Below, piece after piece: positions 1-11,144 of a stretch of DNA of 64,000 bases. The notes beneath the pieces were generated by a model. It was not told the DNA's origin and ran no database searches. It saw only the letters and a program-made list of their open reading frames with translations. Source of the DNA: Stomoxys calcitrans. Its lineage: Eukaryota > Arthropoda > Insecta > Diptera > Muscidae. Every line of letters starts with the position of its first letter. The first letter of the stretch is position 1. The translations under genes and the position numbers were made by a program. The stretch is from positions 97,036,245 to 97,100,244 of the forward strand of contig NC_081554.1 of assembly GCF_963082655.1 (NCBI RefSeq). Direction: 5' to 3'.

Positions 1-67
1 CACCATACTATACTTGTTGGAAGTTATAATAAGATACCACATTAAAAATTTTAGACAAATCGCATAA

Positions 68-315
68 TAATGGCGCCCCTACTAAAGTTTCAAGAAGTCA
101 AACCGGGTGGTTGGTTTATATCGCAGCTGTTATGGACCGATTTGGGCCGTTCATGGAAAATTTATTTAAATTAAAAAGAAATATTCAAAGTAAAAACAAA
201 AAACCTCGTAAATTTTCAGCCAAATCGTAAAATTTCAGAACTGCGCCCTCTAGAGGCTCAAGATGTCAAGATTCGAGAATACTGAAAGGAAGTATTTGTG
301 GAAAATTTCAGGCGC
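68..315 (+). repeat. Family A repeat fragment
   Basis: Decayed piece of the family A interspersed repeat. It carries the signature phrases of that family: a 'ggctcaagatgtcaagat' stretch, 'atggaccgattt', and a 'gcgccctctagagg' block. Both termini are missing. Non-coding. Confidence 0.6.
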
Positions 316-317
316 AT

Positions 318-765
318 AGCTTTAGGTTAGGTTGAAAAGAGGGTACGGACGTTAATCCGTCCCATGCCACTATGGACATACACCATAGCCAGAATAAATA
401 CTAAAAAGTAATTTCGAAAAAGAGTCCCTGCGTTCTCAATATAGACCCCAGGGCCAATCTGGCCTCTAGCTTTGATCCATCTGTGTGACATGATCTTCTA
501 GATGACAATACCAGATTTCTGTCAATCCGAAACTGTGCCTCTGGCTCTAGTGCCTCGCACCCGACCTGAAGTGTCGTTTCAGGTATCCTATCGAAAACCT
601 CTTCCATTCCTTCCAGGTTTCCTATTATCACCTCGATTATACTGCGATAGTGTGTAGCCTCAGAGGCTGCCTCACACTTAATCTATGTGTCTAGTATGTA
701 AGTATTGGTCTAATCTATTCACGCTTCTGCAGAGCCAGTGGATTCAGATTCAGGTATAAAATGTC
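318..765 (-). pseudogene. LINE remnant, RNase H region (LOA/I-like)
   Basis: Remnant of a non-LTR retrotransposon on the minus strand. The longest open stretch (401-631) reads as an RNase H N-terminus: the segment CHTDGSKLE matches the usual YTDGSK-type motif in which the Asp binds metal. The 3' end at about 318 is a short AACCTAACC-type tail, like those of other LINEs in this window. The same family recurs at 56219-57286, which shares the 'attggtctaatc' and 'gagccagtgga' blocks. EN and RT domains are absent, so it is a dead 3' fragment. The clade is inferred from RNase H plus context. Confidence 0.6.
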
Positions 766-829
766 ATGTCGATGAAGCATATATCATATATCTAGCATAT
801 ACCCATCCTATGGTGGAGGGTATACAAAT

Positions 830-1239
830 AATTGTATCAATAATTTTTTCGATTGAAATAGATTTATGCAATATTCAAAAAAAATTAATTAATTCAATCA
901 TGTTCTAATTGAATGTGAACTTTTCTTCAATAACGATCGTGATTAGTCAATTAAAAAATTATTTGATTCAATAATTATATTCAACTAATAATTCAATCAA
1001 ATCGGATTATTTTTTTTTTAATTTCAAATATGATCTTAGCCTAACAGCACATTTATGAGCGCCCGTTTTTCGAAGAAGTCTTGCACGATATTTTGCAAAC
1101 TTTCCGAATATAAGATATACTTCCCATACCAACAGTCTTTCTCTTTCTTTTCTGATCAAAATATGCATATTAATGACATAACGGCTTCTTCAGCATCGAT
1201 CTAATAATAACATATTCTAGACAATCGTTTTTCTGTTGG
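830..1239. other. AT-rich DNA, no feature recognised
   Basis: Very AT-rich sequence with recurring 'aattcaatc'-like words, followed by ordinary non-coding DNA. No ORF, RNA gene or repeat terminus could be supported. Confidence 0.5.
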
Positions 1240-1395
1240 TGTCACATTCCTCGCGTAAGTTTGCCAGAGCGGGGGTCGTGGGTTCGATTCCCACCAGAGG
1301 CCTTGGTCCGTAGCTACCGTAATATCACAATGGATTTTAAATTGTTTGAGTGAGTCTGTAAAGGATTGCCACTCTTACCAAACCTCTAACCTAAC
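1240..1395 (+). mobile_element. tRNA-derived SINE with LINE-like tail
   Basis: A perfect Pol III B box (GGTTCGATTCC, 1281-1291) lies in a decayed tRNA-like head. The A box region ('gtttgccagagc') is weak. The body has 'tatcacaatgga' and 'gtgagtctg' and ends in an AACCTCTAACCTAACC tail. The body and tail match, in order, the reverse complement of the 3' ends of the LOA-like LINE at 48590 and 63213. This suggests a SINE that borrows the 3' end of that LINE. It is not a tRNA gene: no acceptor stem or cloverleaf can be drawn. Confidence 0.65.
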
Positions 1396-1984
1396 CAACT
1401 TCCCTACTTAATAACAGTGTTTTTTGTTTTAATATAAAATTTGCATATTTTCTATTAATTTTTAAATTGATTTAAAAATAATTGGAAACTTCGAACATTT
1501 CAATCATTAATTTAATTTAAATTTTTAAATCATTTTTTTAATTGAATCAAATAGAAACTGAATTGACAATTTAAAAAATTTTTCATCATTTTTTATTGAA
1601 TATGCAATTTTTTTATTGTTCAATCACCTTTTTCAAAAACTGTGAATGATATTATCATTTTCGTGATTAAAGCATTTTCCAATGAACACATAAGTGGATA
1701 CCTAAATTTCGTGACTGAAACCGATTTCAGTTTTTTTTTCTGTTTATAAAAAAGTGACGAAACAGATATGGAAGCACGAACCCACATCTTTGGAAAAAAA
1801 TTGGCCTACAAAGAAGTGACAATTGTTTCCGCCATCATGGATTAAACTCAAGGTTCTATGACAGCTTCAAAATAGCAAAGCTTGATTATCAAACCAATTC
1901 ATATCGACAAAACGTTGGTACCGCAGAACCAATCCCTGATGATGGAATAGAATGTGTACCACCTAGTCAAAGCCACGTCTACAT
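1396..1984. other. AT-rich DNA, no feature recognised
   Basis: AT-rich spacer with runs of A and T. Nothing coding or structured could be supported. Confidence 0.5.
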
Positions 1985-2388
1985 AGAGGTTGCAATTATT
2001 ATCTGATTTGGCTGAAATTTTGTACGACGGCTTCTGCCATGATCTTCAATATAATACGTGTCAAATATGGTCTGAATCGAATTATAGCCTGATACAGCTC
2101 CCATATAAACAGATATCCCTATTATACTTATTGAGCCCCTAAAGGGCGCAATTCTTATTCGAAGTGGCTGAAATTTTACACAATAACTTCTACTATGGTA
2201 TCCAACATTCAATTCAATTACGGTTCGAATCTGACTATAACTTGATATAGCTTCAATAGCATAGCAATTCTTATCTCTTATACTTTGTTTACCTAAAAAA
2301 GATACCGGGAAAAGAACTCGACAAATGCAATCCATGGTGGAGGGAAAATAAGATTCGGCCGGCCGAACTTAGCATGCTTTTACTTGTT
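1985..2388 (-). mobile_element. Family A element, 5'-end half
   Basis: Minus-strand family A copy. It ends at the conserved terminus: a GC palindrome (cggccggccgaac) followed by a short spacer and ACTTGTT. It keeps the 'ctcgacaaatgcaatccatggtggaggg' segment next to the palindrome, although the TATA part of the subterminal repeat has decayed to 'aaaata'. The other end is missing. The open frame at 1979-2335 is a by-product of the repeat, not a gene. Confidence 0.75.
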
Positions 2389-2559
2389 ATCATTTAATTT
2401 CAATAAAAAGTAGATCTTTCGAAATTAAACGCTTTGTCCCTCATTATATGGCCACCACTGTATGTGTTATCGTTTATTAAAAACATTTTAGAGAGTTTTT
2501 ATGCTTAAGGATGAATTTATGAATAAATATTCAATTATATATGAAATTTATATTTTGAT

Positions 2560-3645
2560 TAGCTTATGGTCTCTAACAGAAAAGGTGGAGATTGGCTGTT
2601 ATTTTTTATAATGAAGTCATCACAGCTGTATTTGGATGGGTATTGGAAGGCATCAAAGTGCTTTGAATACAAAATTTCAGACAAATTATATACAAAATTG
2701 AGATATTTATGGGATCAAAATAAAAAATCGGAATATGTGCTTATATGGCAGCTATATTTATCTGTGCACTTATTTGGGTCTTGTAAAGTATGGATATTCG
2801 ACGGCATAAATGTAACTCGTTGACCAAATTCTGGCCAAATCGGATCAATATTAAGAGAATGGCTTGTGTGAGAGGCCAATTGGTAGTTAAGGGATACAAT
2901 GAAGTCGAAACAAAATTGCAGCCCCTCCTAGACCTCACTAGCTTCGTCAACAATGTTTTTTTTTTTATTTTTAATGTCGCTATTACAATGAAAAAGATTT
3001 GTTTTGAAATTAAATTTTTGGTGGCTGGTTAATCGGTAACGCATGCTACAGAAAATAGTTTGCTATCACTTTTTTCAATTTTGAAAAAGAAACCCATTTT
3101 TCAAAATTTCATCGAAATCGGAAAATAAATGTGGCTATTATGAGCTTAAGACACTACACTGGCAATTCGCTCTATATAATGCTAGATCTAAATACGGTCC
3201 GATATTCGAGGGGCTTAGTGCAACCCACTGCTTCAAATTTCACCGAAATCGGCAAATCAACGCGGCTCAAAATCGACTGATCGGTCTTTATGATAGCTGT
3301 TGTCTGTAACCTATCTGGATCTGTATCATATCTGGGTCGGACATCGGGGTCATATACAACACATTGTTTCAAATTCCACTGAAATCGGGTAATAAATTCG
3401 CCTATTAAGGGCTCAAAACCCAAAATAGGGCAAATGGTCCTTATGGCAGCCGTACCCAAATATAGTCCGATTTGGCCTGTTCAAGAAGTTAACCTGCGTA
3501 TGGGCAGAATACTAAACTGCAAAACTGTAATTACAGCTGATAGACGGACGGGCAGACATACAGACATAGGGACATCATTAAATCATCTAAGAATTTTACG
3601 AGGATCAAGAATAAGGATATATCGATGTTTTGCAAACAGAATGCC
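2560..3645 (+). repeat. Decayed family B/A repeat
   Basis: Divergent copy in plus orientation. 'caaatttcaccgaaatcgg' units recur about every 100-120 bp from 3160. The end region has the (ggac)-type block near 3542-3575 and 'atcaagaataaggatatat' near 3605. The open frame at 3434-3862 begins inside this repeat and is not taken as a gene. Confidence 0.55.
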
Positions 3646-4487
3646 TAAATTCAATATATTTGATAAAGCTTTAGAAGGAAGGGCATTTGTGCCATTTGTG
3701 TCTTTGTTTTACTGTGGGCGAAGTAAAATTACATTGCATCAACTCATTTCGTCGAACAAGTACCAATATGTACCACAGGCAGTGCAAAATATACTTTTCT
3801 ATCAAAAGTGGCACTATTTGTTAATTACTTTTGGACTTTTATCATTTACGAAATTTACATGAAATTTGAGTTTGATTGGATCAAAAATGCCTTTTGCATA
3901 AAAATCCGTACTATAGCTTATTCCCTAGCAAATTCTTTAGGCAAGAATTGGCAGCAAGAACAAAATTAATTTTAAGTTTTGACATAAATTGTTTCACAAA
4001 TCCTTTGGAAAATCCTCATAATATTTTTTAGTGGACACTGTGTTTCTTCGAAATGTTGTCTTACACAGTTAAATTGTGACATATGCAATTTTCACAGCGT
4101 TCAACACTTTTTCTCTTTGGCAAAAACTTTTTCGTTCTGGCAAATAGAATTTAATGTCGTTAACCTTGTGAGTGGGCAACAATTTCAGTTAGGCTCCTTT
4201 CCAAAAAAGGTGTCATGTGAATGAGTGAATGAATGAAAAATGATGTTCGAAGAAGAAAATTACGAAACTTTTGGTTTCTGCTACTTCTCTCGTTTTGCGG
4301 TGACTGCTGAAATTGCAAAGTAATTAAATATTTTGAAAGGAAAATATGTGTGAAAATTTGGAAAAAAGTTTCGATTAAGCCATCAAAGTTGAACTTTCTT
4401 TTACCGCAAGAGATAAAATTCTTCAAATTTTAAAAAAGTATGTGGTAACGGAAATTTAGATGGGCATTACAAACTTTCACAACCAAT
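3646..4487. other. Unassigned DNA
   Basis: Moderately AT-rich sequence without recognisable repeat signatures. The open frames here (up to 88 codons) show no motif, splice context or similarity that I recognise. Confidence 0.4.
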
Positions 4488-6430
4488 TTATTTATTTATT
4501 TATTTATTTGATGAATACCTACACAACAAGATAAAAAATCTTATAATTATAGTGCAGGCTTATAAGAACAGTCATATATCCTTTGAAAAAAATAATAATA
4601 AAAATAATATAAAAATTTTAAGGAAATATAAAAGAAATGTAAAAAAATTTTTTTTGAATATTAATGATGGAAATACAAATTATTGAGAATAATAATAAAT
4701 TAAAATAGTTTTCACTTTAAGGAAGAAGTTAACAATGTTTAAAAGGAGAGAAAAACAATTTTTGAATAATTAGTTACTAAGAAGAATAAAAAGTCTTTTC
4801 TTAAAGTCTGACGCGTTGCTGATGTTTTGGATTTCGTGGGGAATGGTATTCCAAAGACGTATGGTACTCGTATAAAATTGCCATTTAGATACTAGACTCC
4901 TTCTTCGAAAAGGTACAAGTTTTCTACCCCTTCTAGATCGGGCGAATACTAATTTGTCGTAGAGGAAATTGGGTGTTTGTGTCACAATGATCTTATGCAG
5001 GAATTGTAGAGATCTGATTCTGAGTAAATTGTCAAAACTACAGCCATAAAGGGAATTCGCCATGGTGGAAATATGTTGATTTCTTCTTACACCATAGACA
5101 TACCGAATAATGCTGTTAAAAACTACATTCAATTTCCGTTGGCTTAGTGAATCGCAGTTCGCAAACAGTTCACAGCCATAGATCAAACCAGGAATTAGAA
5201 ACATCTTCGCTAATAGAGTCCGAACCTCAATAGGTGTATAAGAGTGTGTGATCCACAGTGTACGCAGCTTTGCATATGTCTGCCCTGCTATAGCATTCAC
5301 ATGATTAGACCAAGTCAATGAGCTATTAAAAATTACACCTAAATTCTTCGCACTAGACACAATATCAATCTTCTGACGATTTATAGTGACATCCAAGTCT
5401 CGTAGAGTAAATCTTTTACTCTTGTGAAAAACAATAATTTTCGATTTATGAGGATTCAGAAATAAACCATTTGCTGTGGCCCAGTTATAAACACGTGAAA
5501 GGTCCTGGTTGAGTTTTGTAACGCATTCACCAATATCATCAACAGAACCGCTAAGAAACAACTGAACGTCATCAGCATACATGATGATCTGACTGTGGAC
5601 TAGCTGGCTTGGAAGATCGTTTGCGTAAAGTGAAAAAAGAAGCGGACCTATTATAGAGCCTTGGGGAACCCCCTTGGGCACTATTATTGACTCTGATATG
5701 GCATCTCCTACGTACACTGACTGCTGCCGATTACTGAGATACGATTGAAAAAGCTTTATAGAAGTATCACTGAACTTGAAGAATCTTCTGAGCTTCATAT
5801 ATAGATTACGATGATCAACCGAGTCGAAAGCCTTTGAATGGTCAAGAAGGACGAGAAAACTAACATTACCATCATCAATTTTACTCCTTATCGATTCCGA
5901 AACTTCAACTAATGCACTAACGCAACTATAATGAGCTCGAAACCCGGTTTGTCTATCAGATAACAGCGATTCCCTTTGGAGATATTCAGACATTTGTCTA
6001 TGTAAAATCTTTTCGAAAACTTTCGAGAGGTAGCATAATATCGAAATCGGACGAAAATCGCCATTGGATTTAGGGATAGGAATTATCTTTGATCGTTTCC
6101 AGATACTCGGATATCTACTGGAGATTAGAATTGAGTTAAAGAGATGAGTAAAATAAGGTAGTAGGTAAGGAATCAGTATTTTAATAAATCTTGGGTCAAT
6201 ACCATCAAGACCAATGGCATTAGACTTCACTGACATAAGACTATGTATAACTTCATCGTGCGATACACATCTAAACTCAAAACTGCAGTCAACATGTGTG
6301 TTGTCCACTACCCTATTAGTGACTTGATAGAAAGTGGTGTCTATATCCAAGGTCGGAATATTAACAAAAGATCTATTCAATTCGTTGATATCTCCATGGT
6401 AGGTAGAAATCGCCTTGGATTTTTATCTAC
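4488..6430 (-). mobile_element. 5'-truncated non-LTR retrotransposon (Jockey/CR1-like)
   Basis: The element runs on the minus strand. Its 3' end is an AAATA-type microsatellite tail at about 4488-4512, followed inward by about 260 bp of AT-rich 3' UTR and then the RT-coding ORF. An in-frame stop at about 6424-6426 ends the open frame on its 5' side. The endonuclease half of ORF2 and ORF1 are absent, as expected from incomplete reverse transcription. The exact 5' junction and target-site duplication could not be fixed. Confidence 0.85.
4770..6380 (-). CDS. Reverse transcriptase of a LINE (C-terminal part of ORF2)
   Basis: Encodes an uninterrupted reverse transcriptase of 536 codons with all catalytic signatures. 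The finger region is at 95-125 (KIIPIPK..FRPIS). Motif A is LLDHSKAFD with Asp near residue 180, followed by GVPQGSIIGPLLF near 237-249. The YADD motif is near 268-271, and NLGVIFNSSLTW marks the thumb side. The C-terminal domain (LWNTIPHEIQN near the end) is typical of Jockey/CR1-like ORF2 proteins. A complete ORF2 is usually 850-1000 residues with an N-terminal endonuclease, which is lacking here. The listed first codon is TTG and the frame is open about 15 codons further upstream, so this is a truncated frame with no real start codon. The RT would act in target-primed reverse transcription. Lack of stops over 1.6 kb suggests a fairly recent insertion. The exact clade is inferred. Confidence 0.9.
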   Translation of the reverse strand: MNRSFVNIPTLDIDTTFYQVTNRVVDNTHVDCSFEFRCVSHDEVIHSLMSVKSNAIGLDGIDPRFIKILIPYLLPYFTHLFNSILISSRYPSIWKRSKIIPIPKSNGDFRPISILCYLSKVFEKILHRQMSEYLQRESLLSDRQTGFRAHYSCVSALVEVSESIRSKIDDGNVSFLVLLDHSKAFDSVDHRNLYMKLRRFFKFSDTSIKLFQSYLSNRQQSVYVGDAISESIIVPKGVPQGSIIGPLLFSLYANDLPSQLVHSQIIMYADDVQLFLSGSVDDIGECVTKLNQDLSRVYNWATANGLFLNPHKSKIIVFHKSKRFTLRDLDVTINRQKIDIVSSAKNLGVIFNSSLTWSNHVNAIAGQTYAKLRTLWITHSYTPIEVRTLLAKMFLIPGLIYGCELFANCDSLSQRKLNVVFNSIIRYVYGVRRNQHISTMANSLYGCSFDNLLRIRSLQFLHKIIVTQTPNFLYDKLVFARSRRGRKLVPFRRRSLVSKWQFYTSTIRLWNTIPHEIQNISNASDFKKRLFILLSN

Positions 6431-6599
6431 TAAAAATACTTATATAAGACAGCTTTGACGATGATCATAGGTAATTTATTACATTTAAAGTAGAAGAAGA
6501 CCAAGAAAGATCTTAATAATGTATAACGAAGGTTTAAATTTTTAGAAATAAAATTATGGGTGGAAACGGATTTTTAAGAACTGCAGGCATTTAATAATA

Positions 6600-6735
6600 T
6601 GAATTGAACACTCCACCTTTTGGCTAGGGAATACTTCTCTCATATCATTGAGTGCTGTCGTATTCAAGTTTTACCCCAATGATAAGGGGAGTTCTTTAAA
6701 AAACCGAGCCCGAAACCCATCGTAGATTCGTACAA
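6600..6735 (-). mobile_element. SINE body fragment (SINE-1)
   Basis: Contains the SINE-1 body words in minus orientation ('cattgagtgctgtcg', 'ccaatgataaggg', 'ccgagcccgaa'), as in the better copies at 22545 and 62875. The Pol III head is missing. Confidence 0.55.
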
Positions 6736-7289
6736 TACTCCATAATACCTTCAGGAGTCTAGGCACGGGATAGCTGTGAGCACTACACAGGCTGGAACAT
6801 TGAGGTCCGATATGTGTTGAGCGTTCATAGCTGGCACGGGAAGCTTAGCTGCGAGCTACCAGGCGCGTACACAGGCAGCGGATAGTGGAGTGCTCCATAT
6901 GGTGTAGCTGCAACGGCAGTCGCGGACAACCAGCGGTATCAGTGGGTGGTCGGGCGGCACCGGCTCTTGCATAAATAGCGCCTAGGATGCTCGATATGAC
7001 AAGGCGAGTTATTGTCGCCTTTAAATAACCAATTGCCACCCAGCGGAACGGGCTAGCTCACCTAATGGAGCTTGAGCTTGAGGATTGCAACCTCCACATG
7101 AAAATGTGGCAACGACAACGACAATAACAACCTTCAGGAGTAGTGTACGAATCTACTATCTTTATTTTGTTAAAAGTGTAGTGACAGCGGAAATATCAAG
7201 AGAGAAGAGAAACGCGAAAAATAGGTAAACATTGGGCTAGTGCAATTTGGAATGAGATATATTGAGTTGAAGGGAATTGGGATGAACAT
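6736..7289. repeat. GC-richer repeat with CAACGACAAC tail
   Basis: A segment of higher GC than its surroundings. It ends in 'gattgcaacctccacatg..aaaatgtggcaacgac', a small inverted pair (cacat/atgtg), and then a CAACGACAACGACAATAACAA-type A/C-rich tail near 7106-7130. The tail suggests a retroposed element in plus orientation, but no Pol III boxes or coding domain were found. It lies between two SINE-1 fragments of opposite orientation. Confidence 0.35.
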
Positions 7290-7505
7290 CAGAAAAATAT
7301 TCGGGGGTGTTTATCCCCTTACTAATGCTGGCTACATTTGTGAGGTATACTGAGTTGTTAAAAATTCTCTAACAAGTGGGTGTCGCTATGCGGCACGCCG
7401 TTCGGACTCGGCATAAAAAAGAAGGCTTAAACTTTAATCGGGCTGCACTCATTAATATGAGAGTAGTATCCCCTGTTCCTTAGTGGTATGTTCATGGGAA
7501 ATTTA
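7290..7505 (+). mobile_element. SINE fragment (SINE-1), plus strand
   Basis: SINE-1 body and tail in plus orientation: 'tatccccttactaatgctgg', 'cggcacgccgttcggactcg', then 'cttagtggtatgttcatggg'. The tRNA-like head is lost. It is inverted relative to the fragment at 6600-6735. Confidence 0.65.
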
Positions 7506-8085
7506 GTAGCTACTGCTAGTGGGCGATTTAGATGTTTTAAACAAACCAATCTTAAATGGTTTTACTACTACCTGAAACAGGCTTCCTTCTTCTACTATAT
7601 AAGGAGCAACATTTTGATTCGAATATTTTAATTTGATCATTTAAGAGCTTTAAGTGGGAAACCATATTGCGAAAGTGATAATGCATGTCTCTTTAATAAT
7701 CCTAATAATAATCCTTCCTTATAACTTATTGACTCATTATTGAGGATCCTATTGTTTTGGATGTTAGATGTACCCCTTTCCTAAAAACCTTTCAATAAGT
7801 CTAACATTGTTCTATTTGAGGGTTTTTGGATTACAGGCGTCGCCACGGGCATTGACTCTCAGAAATGTCTTATTTTTACTGTTCTTCCGAACTCCTTTCA
7901 TTTGATTTCCATATTATTATTATCGATCTGCATATCCGTAATGTTCATGCATCCGTATTGTTTTGGCTACAAAATTCGTTGTCTGATTTGTATTCTACTC
8001 ATTTGAGCCTTATATGGCTGGCAAGCGGAAAATCGTCCGATGTCCATTAGCATCGAAGGGCGGTGCCACGATCTCCTTCTCTGAG
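7506..8085. other. Unassigned DNA
   Basis: No repeat terminus, RNA gene or convincing ORF. The 61-codon frame at 7865 has no recognisable feature. Confidence 0.4.
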
Positions 8086-9306
8086 ATTATTCATATAGTC
8101 ATTCCGTTTGCAACACATCGAAATATCAATTTCCGACCCTACAAAGTATATATATTTTGAATCGTCGTAAAATTCTAAGACGATTTAACGATGTGTCTGT
8201 CCCTCCGTCTGTTATAATCACTCTATAGCCTTCAGTATTGACCTGAAATTTCGTACAAAGACGTATTTTTGATGCATGCTGGTTAAGTTCTTGAACGGGC
8301 CAAATCGGACCATATTTGGATATAGCTGCTATATAGACCGATCTGGGGATAAAGGGTGTAATGCCCATAAATGCTTTATTTTTTATCCGATTTTGCTAAA
8401 ATATGAAACAGTGAGTAGTTTAAGGCTTCTCGACATCTGACCCAAATATGGTTCAGATCGGACTATATTTGGATATAGGTGCCATATAGACTGATGTCCC
8501 GATAAAGGGTCTGATGCTCATAAAAGCTTTATTTATTTCCCGATTCCGCTGAAATTTAAATCAATGGGTTCTTTTAAGCCTCTGACCTAAATATGCTTTA
8601 GATCGGACTATATTTAGTTATAGCTGCTATATATTGTAGACCGATCTGCGGATAAAGGGTCTAATGCCCACAAATGCTTTATTTTTTGTCCGATTTCGCT
8701 GCCATATAGACCGATCTTGCGATAAAGAATCTGAAGCCCATAAAAGCTTTATGTTTTATCCAATTTTGTTGAAATATGAAACAGTGTGTAGTTTAAGGGC
8801 TCCCAACATTCGACCCAAATACGGTTCAGATCTGGCTATATTAAGATATAGCCCTCATATAGACCGATCTGTCGATAAAGGGTCTGAAGCCCATAAAAGG
8901 TTTATTTTTATCCGACTTCGCTGAAATTTGAAAAGTGAGTTATTTTAAGCCTCCCGTTATATAGGTGCCATATAGAAAGAACTTTCAAGCGCATTTATTA
9001 TCCGATTTCGTTGAAATTTGACGCAGTGACTTATGTAAGGCTTTTCGACATCCGTTTCCAGATCACGGATTCAGATCGGTTCATATCGGTTTATATTTGG
9101 ATATAGCTGCCAAAAAGACCAAAATTTTGTTCTACAAAATTGAACAGTGACTTATATTTATTCGACCACTCAATGTGTGTGCCGAATTTGGGTGCATAAG
9201 TTATCCAATATTCACCGGATTGTGACGAAAAGGGGTTTACATATATACAAGAGGTGGTGGGTATCCAAAGTTCGGCCCGGCCAAACTTAATGCATTTTTA
9301 CTTGTT
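8086..9306 (-). mobile_element. Family B element, nearly full length
   Basis: Minus-strand copy. From left to right it holds the far-end block ('gtcattccgtttgcaacac', then 'aagtatatatat'), a decayed GTCCGTC block, and then several units of about 110-120 bp built on 'gaccgatct..cgataaagggtctgaagccc'. It ends in 'ggtggtgggtatccaaagtt', the GC palindrome and ACTTGTT. The open frames at 8126, 8664 and 9237 are repeat by-products. Confidence 0.8.
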
Positions 9307-10569
9307 ATTATTTCGTACGTATGTCCGTTTTGGGTGTTGGGTGACCATCCAGACACTTGGGTGACCATCCAACAAGGAAATTTATGTCCTCCGTGAGTAT
9401 TGTCCATTTTACGAAAACTAGCTCTTTCTCCCACAAAACCTAGTGATGTGAGCACTAATATCCCATTTTTCGTGCTTTAAAATCATGACTTCAGGATAAA
9501 TACTCAAAATAAGACCCAGTGAAAAAGTTTAAGGGTTTTAGTTTATATCCAAACTATAAGCTTTTGTATTTTTATTCGGTGTTAAATCTAACCTTAAAAG
9601 ATTTTCGTTTGCAGCCAATGAAATTGCTTAAGTGGTTGGCATTCCTCTCGTTTGAGACAGCAATCAAGGAAGAAGAGAATATAAATCTAATTATGAACAA
9701 TTCTGATTTTATAATAGTATCCGCATCATATCATTCGATTGCAGTACCGAATGAATGCAATACACAAGGCCAAGCTGAAGCTCGTGAATGATCGTTTTTG
9801 ATGCACATACAGAGACTCCCAGTTTCTTGGCTAATGACGCCGTTATTTTTAAGTCTTTCGGACTCGTACAATTCATTTCCGGTTTGTCAGCAGCCCTCAG
9901 TCTGTTATTGCAAAATTTCCGTTGGACGAAACATTGTGCCCCGCACTTTGCCCAACGCCCTCCTCATCCTGTGTTGAACAATTGCGTTGGCAAAGTCGCA
10001 AAAAATCGAAATAAACGACAGACCGTACAATTGACAGCGATGACTGCAAGAAAAGTTGTTTGTAACTTGCCGTGATTGCAGTCTATGAAATTTGCTGGAA
10101 CGGCAAGTGAGTGAGTGAGTACGATGCACTTTCAATTTGCCATGGGTAATGGACACAGTGTTTTTTTTTGTTCATATAAAATGCAGCATACAAAGGATTC
10201 CGGCTTTTTGGCATGTAAAATCAATTTAAAGAGGAAATTAAAAGGGAAACATTTCAAATTGTTCGGAATACGAAGAAAAACGGAAAAAACTTAAATATCA
10301 GAAGAACATTTTTTATGGACCGATATGTCCAAAAAGGACAAGCAAAAGTAAACTGCAAAAATGATAAAGACAAAAATCATTCAACAACAAAAATCTAATT
10401 GTATTGGGATAGAAAGCAAGAATAACGAAAATTATGTTTTTTATTTGAGTCATTATCAATAGAGATGGCCTATATCTGAGAAGCAACAAAATGATAGCAA
10501 AAGGTTGTGGTTCGAGCAAATTGCCCCGAGTTAAGGCTCTTAATATGTTCGCCTTACGCGGTATTTTTT
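9307..10569. other. Low-repeat DNA, no gene supported
   Basis: Possibly intronic or intergenic. Overlapping open frames (9519-9791, 9788-10075, and 9905-10156 on the other strand) have no recognised motif and no paired splice sites I could support. A short 'agtgagtgagtgag' run sits at about 10106. Confidence 0.35.
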
Positions 10570-10715
10570 ACGATTACTTTTTTAGATGAAAGATTTTGAA
10601 GCAAAAAAGTTTCTGATTTAATTTATTGGGCCATTCACTCATTACTTATGTAAAAATTTTAATAAACGTATAATGTACCATTTAGATTTTTGTAGAGTTT
10701 CAAAAAAGTAATCGT
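10570..10715. repeat. Short inverted-repeat element (possible MITE)
   Basis: A perfect 14-bp inverted repeat (ACGATTACTTTTTT at 10570-10583, its complement at 10702-10715) bounds 146 bp of AT-rich DNA. No target-site duplication is evident, so mobility is only suggested. Confidence 0.3.
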
Positions 10716-11144
10716 GAAGCACAAACATAGTACCGACCCAAACTTAGCACTGTGACCAAGAAGCTGCATTACCCTGATTTAATTCATAAAGCAATTCTAC
10801 AAACAAAATTGGATAAAATTCAACAAACAAAATCTGGCAAAGCCGTCTTCACTGCCGCTCACTTGAATGCTATTTTGGACTAAATTGTGAATCATTCGAA
10901 GGTGGTTACGTATTTCTCAAAATTTTCAAATTTGATAGCTCTCTTTTTATGGAACATTCACAAAAAATTTCGGACGCTGGAAATGTCCCGTAATTTCAAA
11001 TTAACACTTATTTTTATTTGAGTGCCTATTTTGCTCGTTTTATTTGGTTCATTTGAATAGAATCACCTACGATATAACCAGTTTTTGAAAATAAATTATT
11101 GCTGAATGTTCATAAAATAATAGATTAAGTAAAAAATAGTTAAA
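10716..11144. other. Unassigned DNA with a 48-codon plus-strand frame
   Basis: Between a TAG and a TAA (about 10731-10884) the plus strand stays open and reads a peptide containing TKKLHYPDLIHKAIL and GKAVFTAAHLNAILD. The composition looks protein-like, but no start codon or firm splice acceptor is present. No function can be assigned. The rest shows nothing. Confidence 0.2.

Noticed and set aside
1240..1310. Possible tRNA gene
   Set aside because: A perfect B box is present, but no acceptor stem, anticodon arm or good A box; the body and tail mark it as a SINE.
3434..3862. 142-codon plus-strand ORF as a gene
   Set aside because: The first third translates a family B end region, and no domain or splice context supports the remainder.
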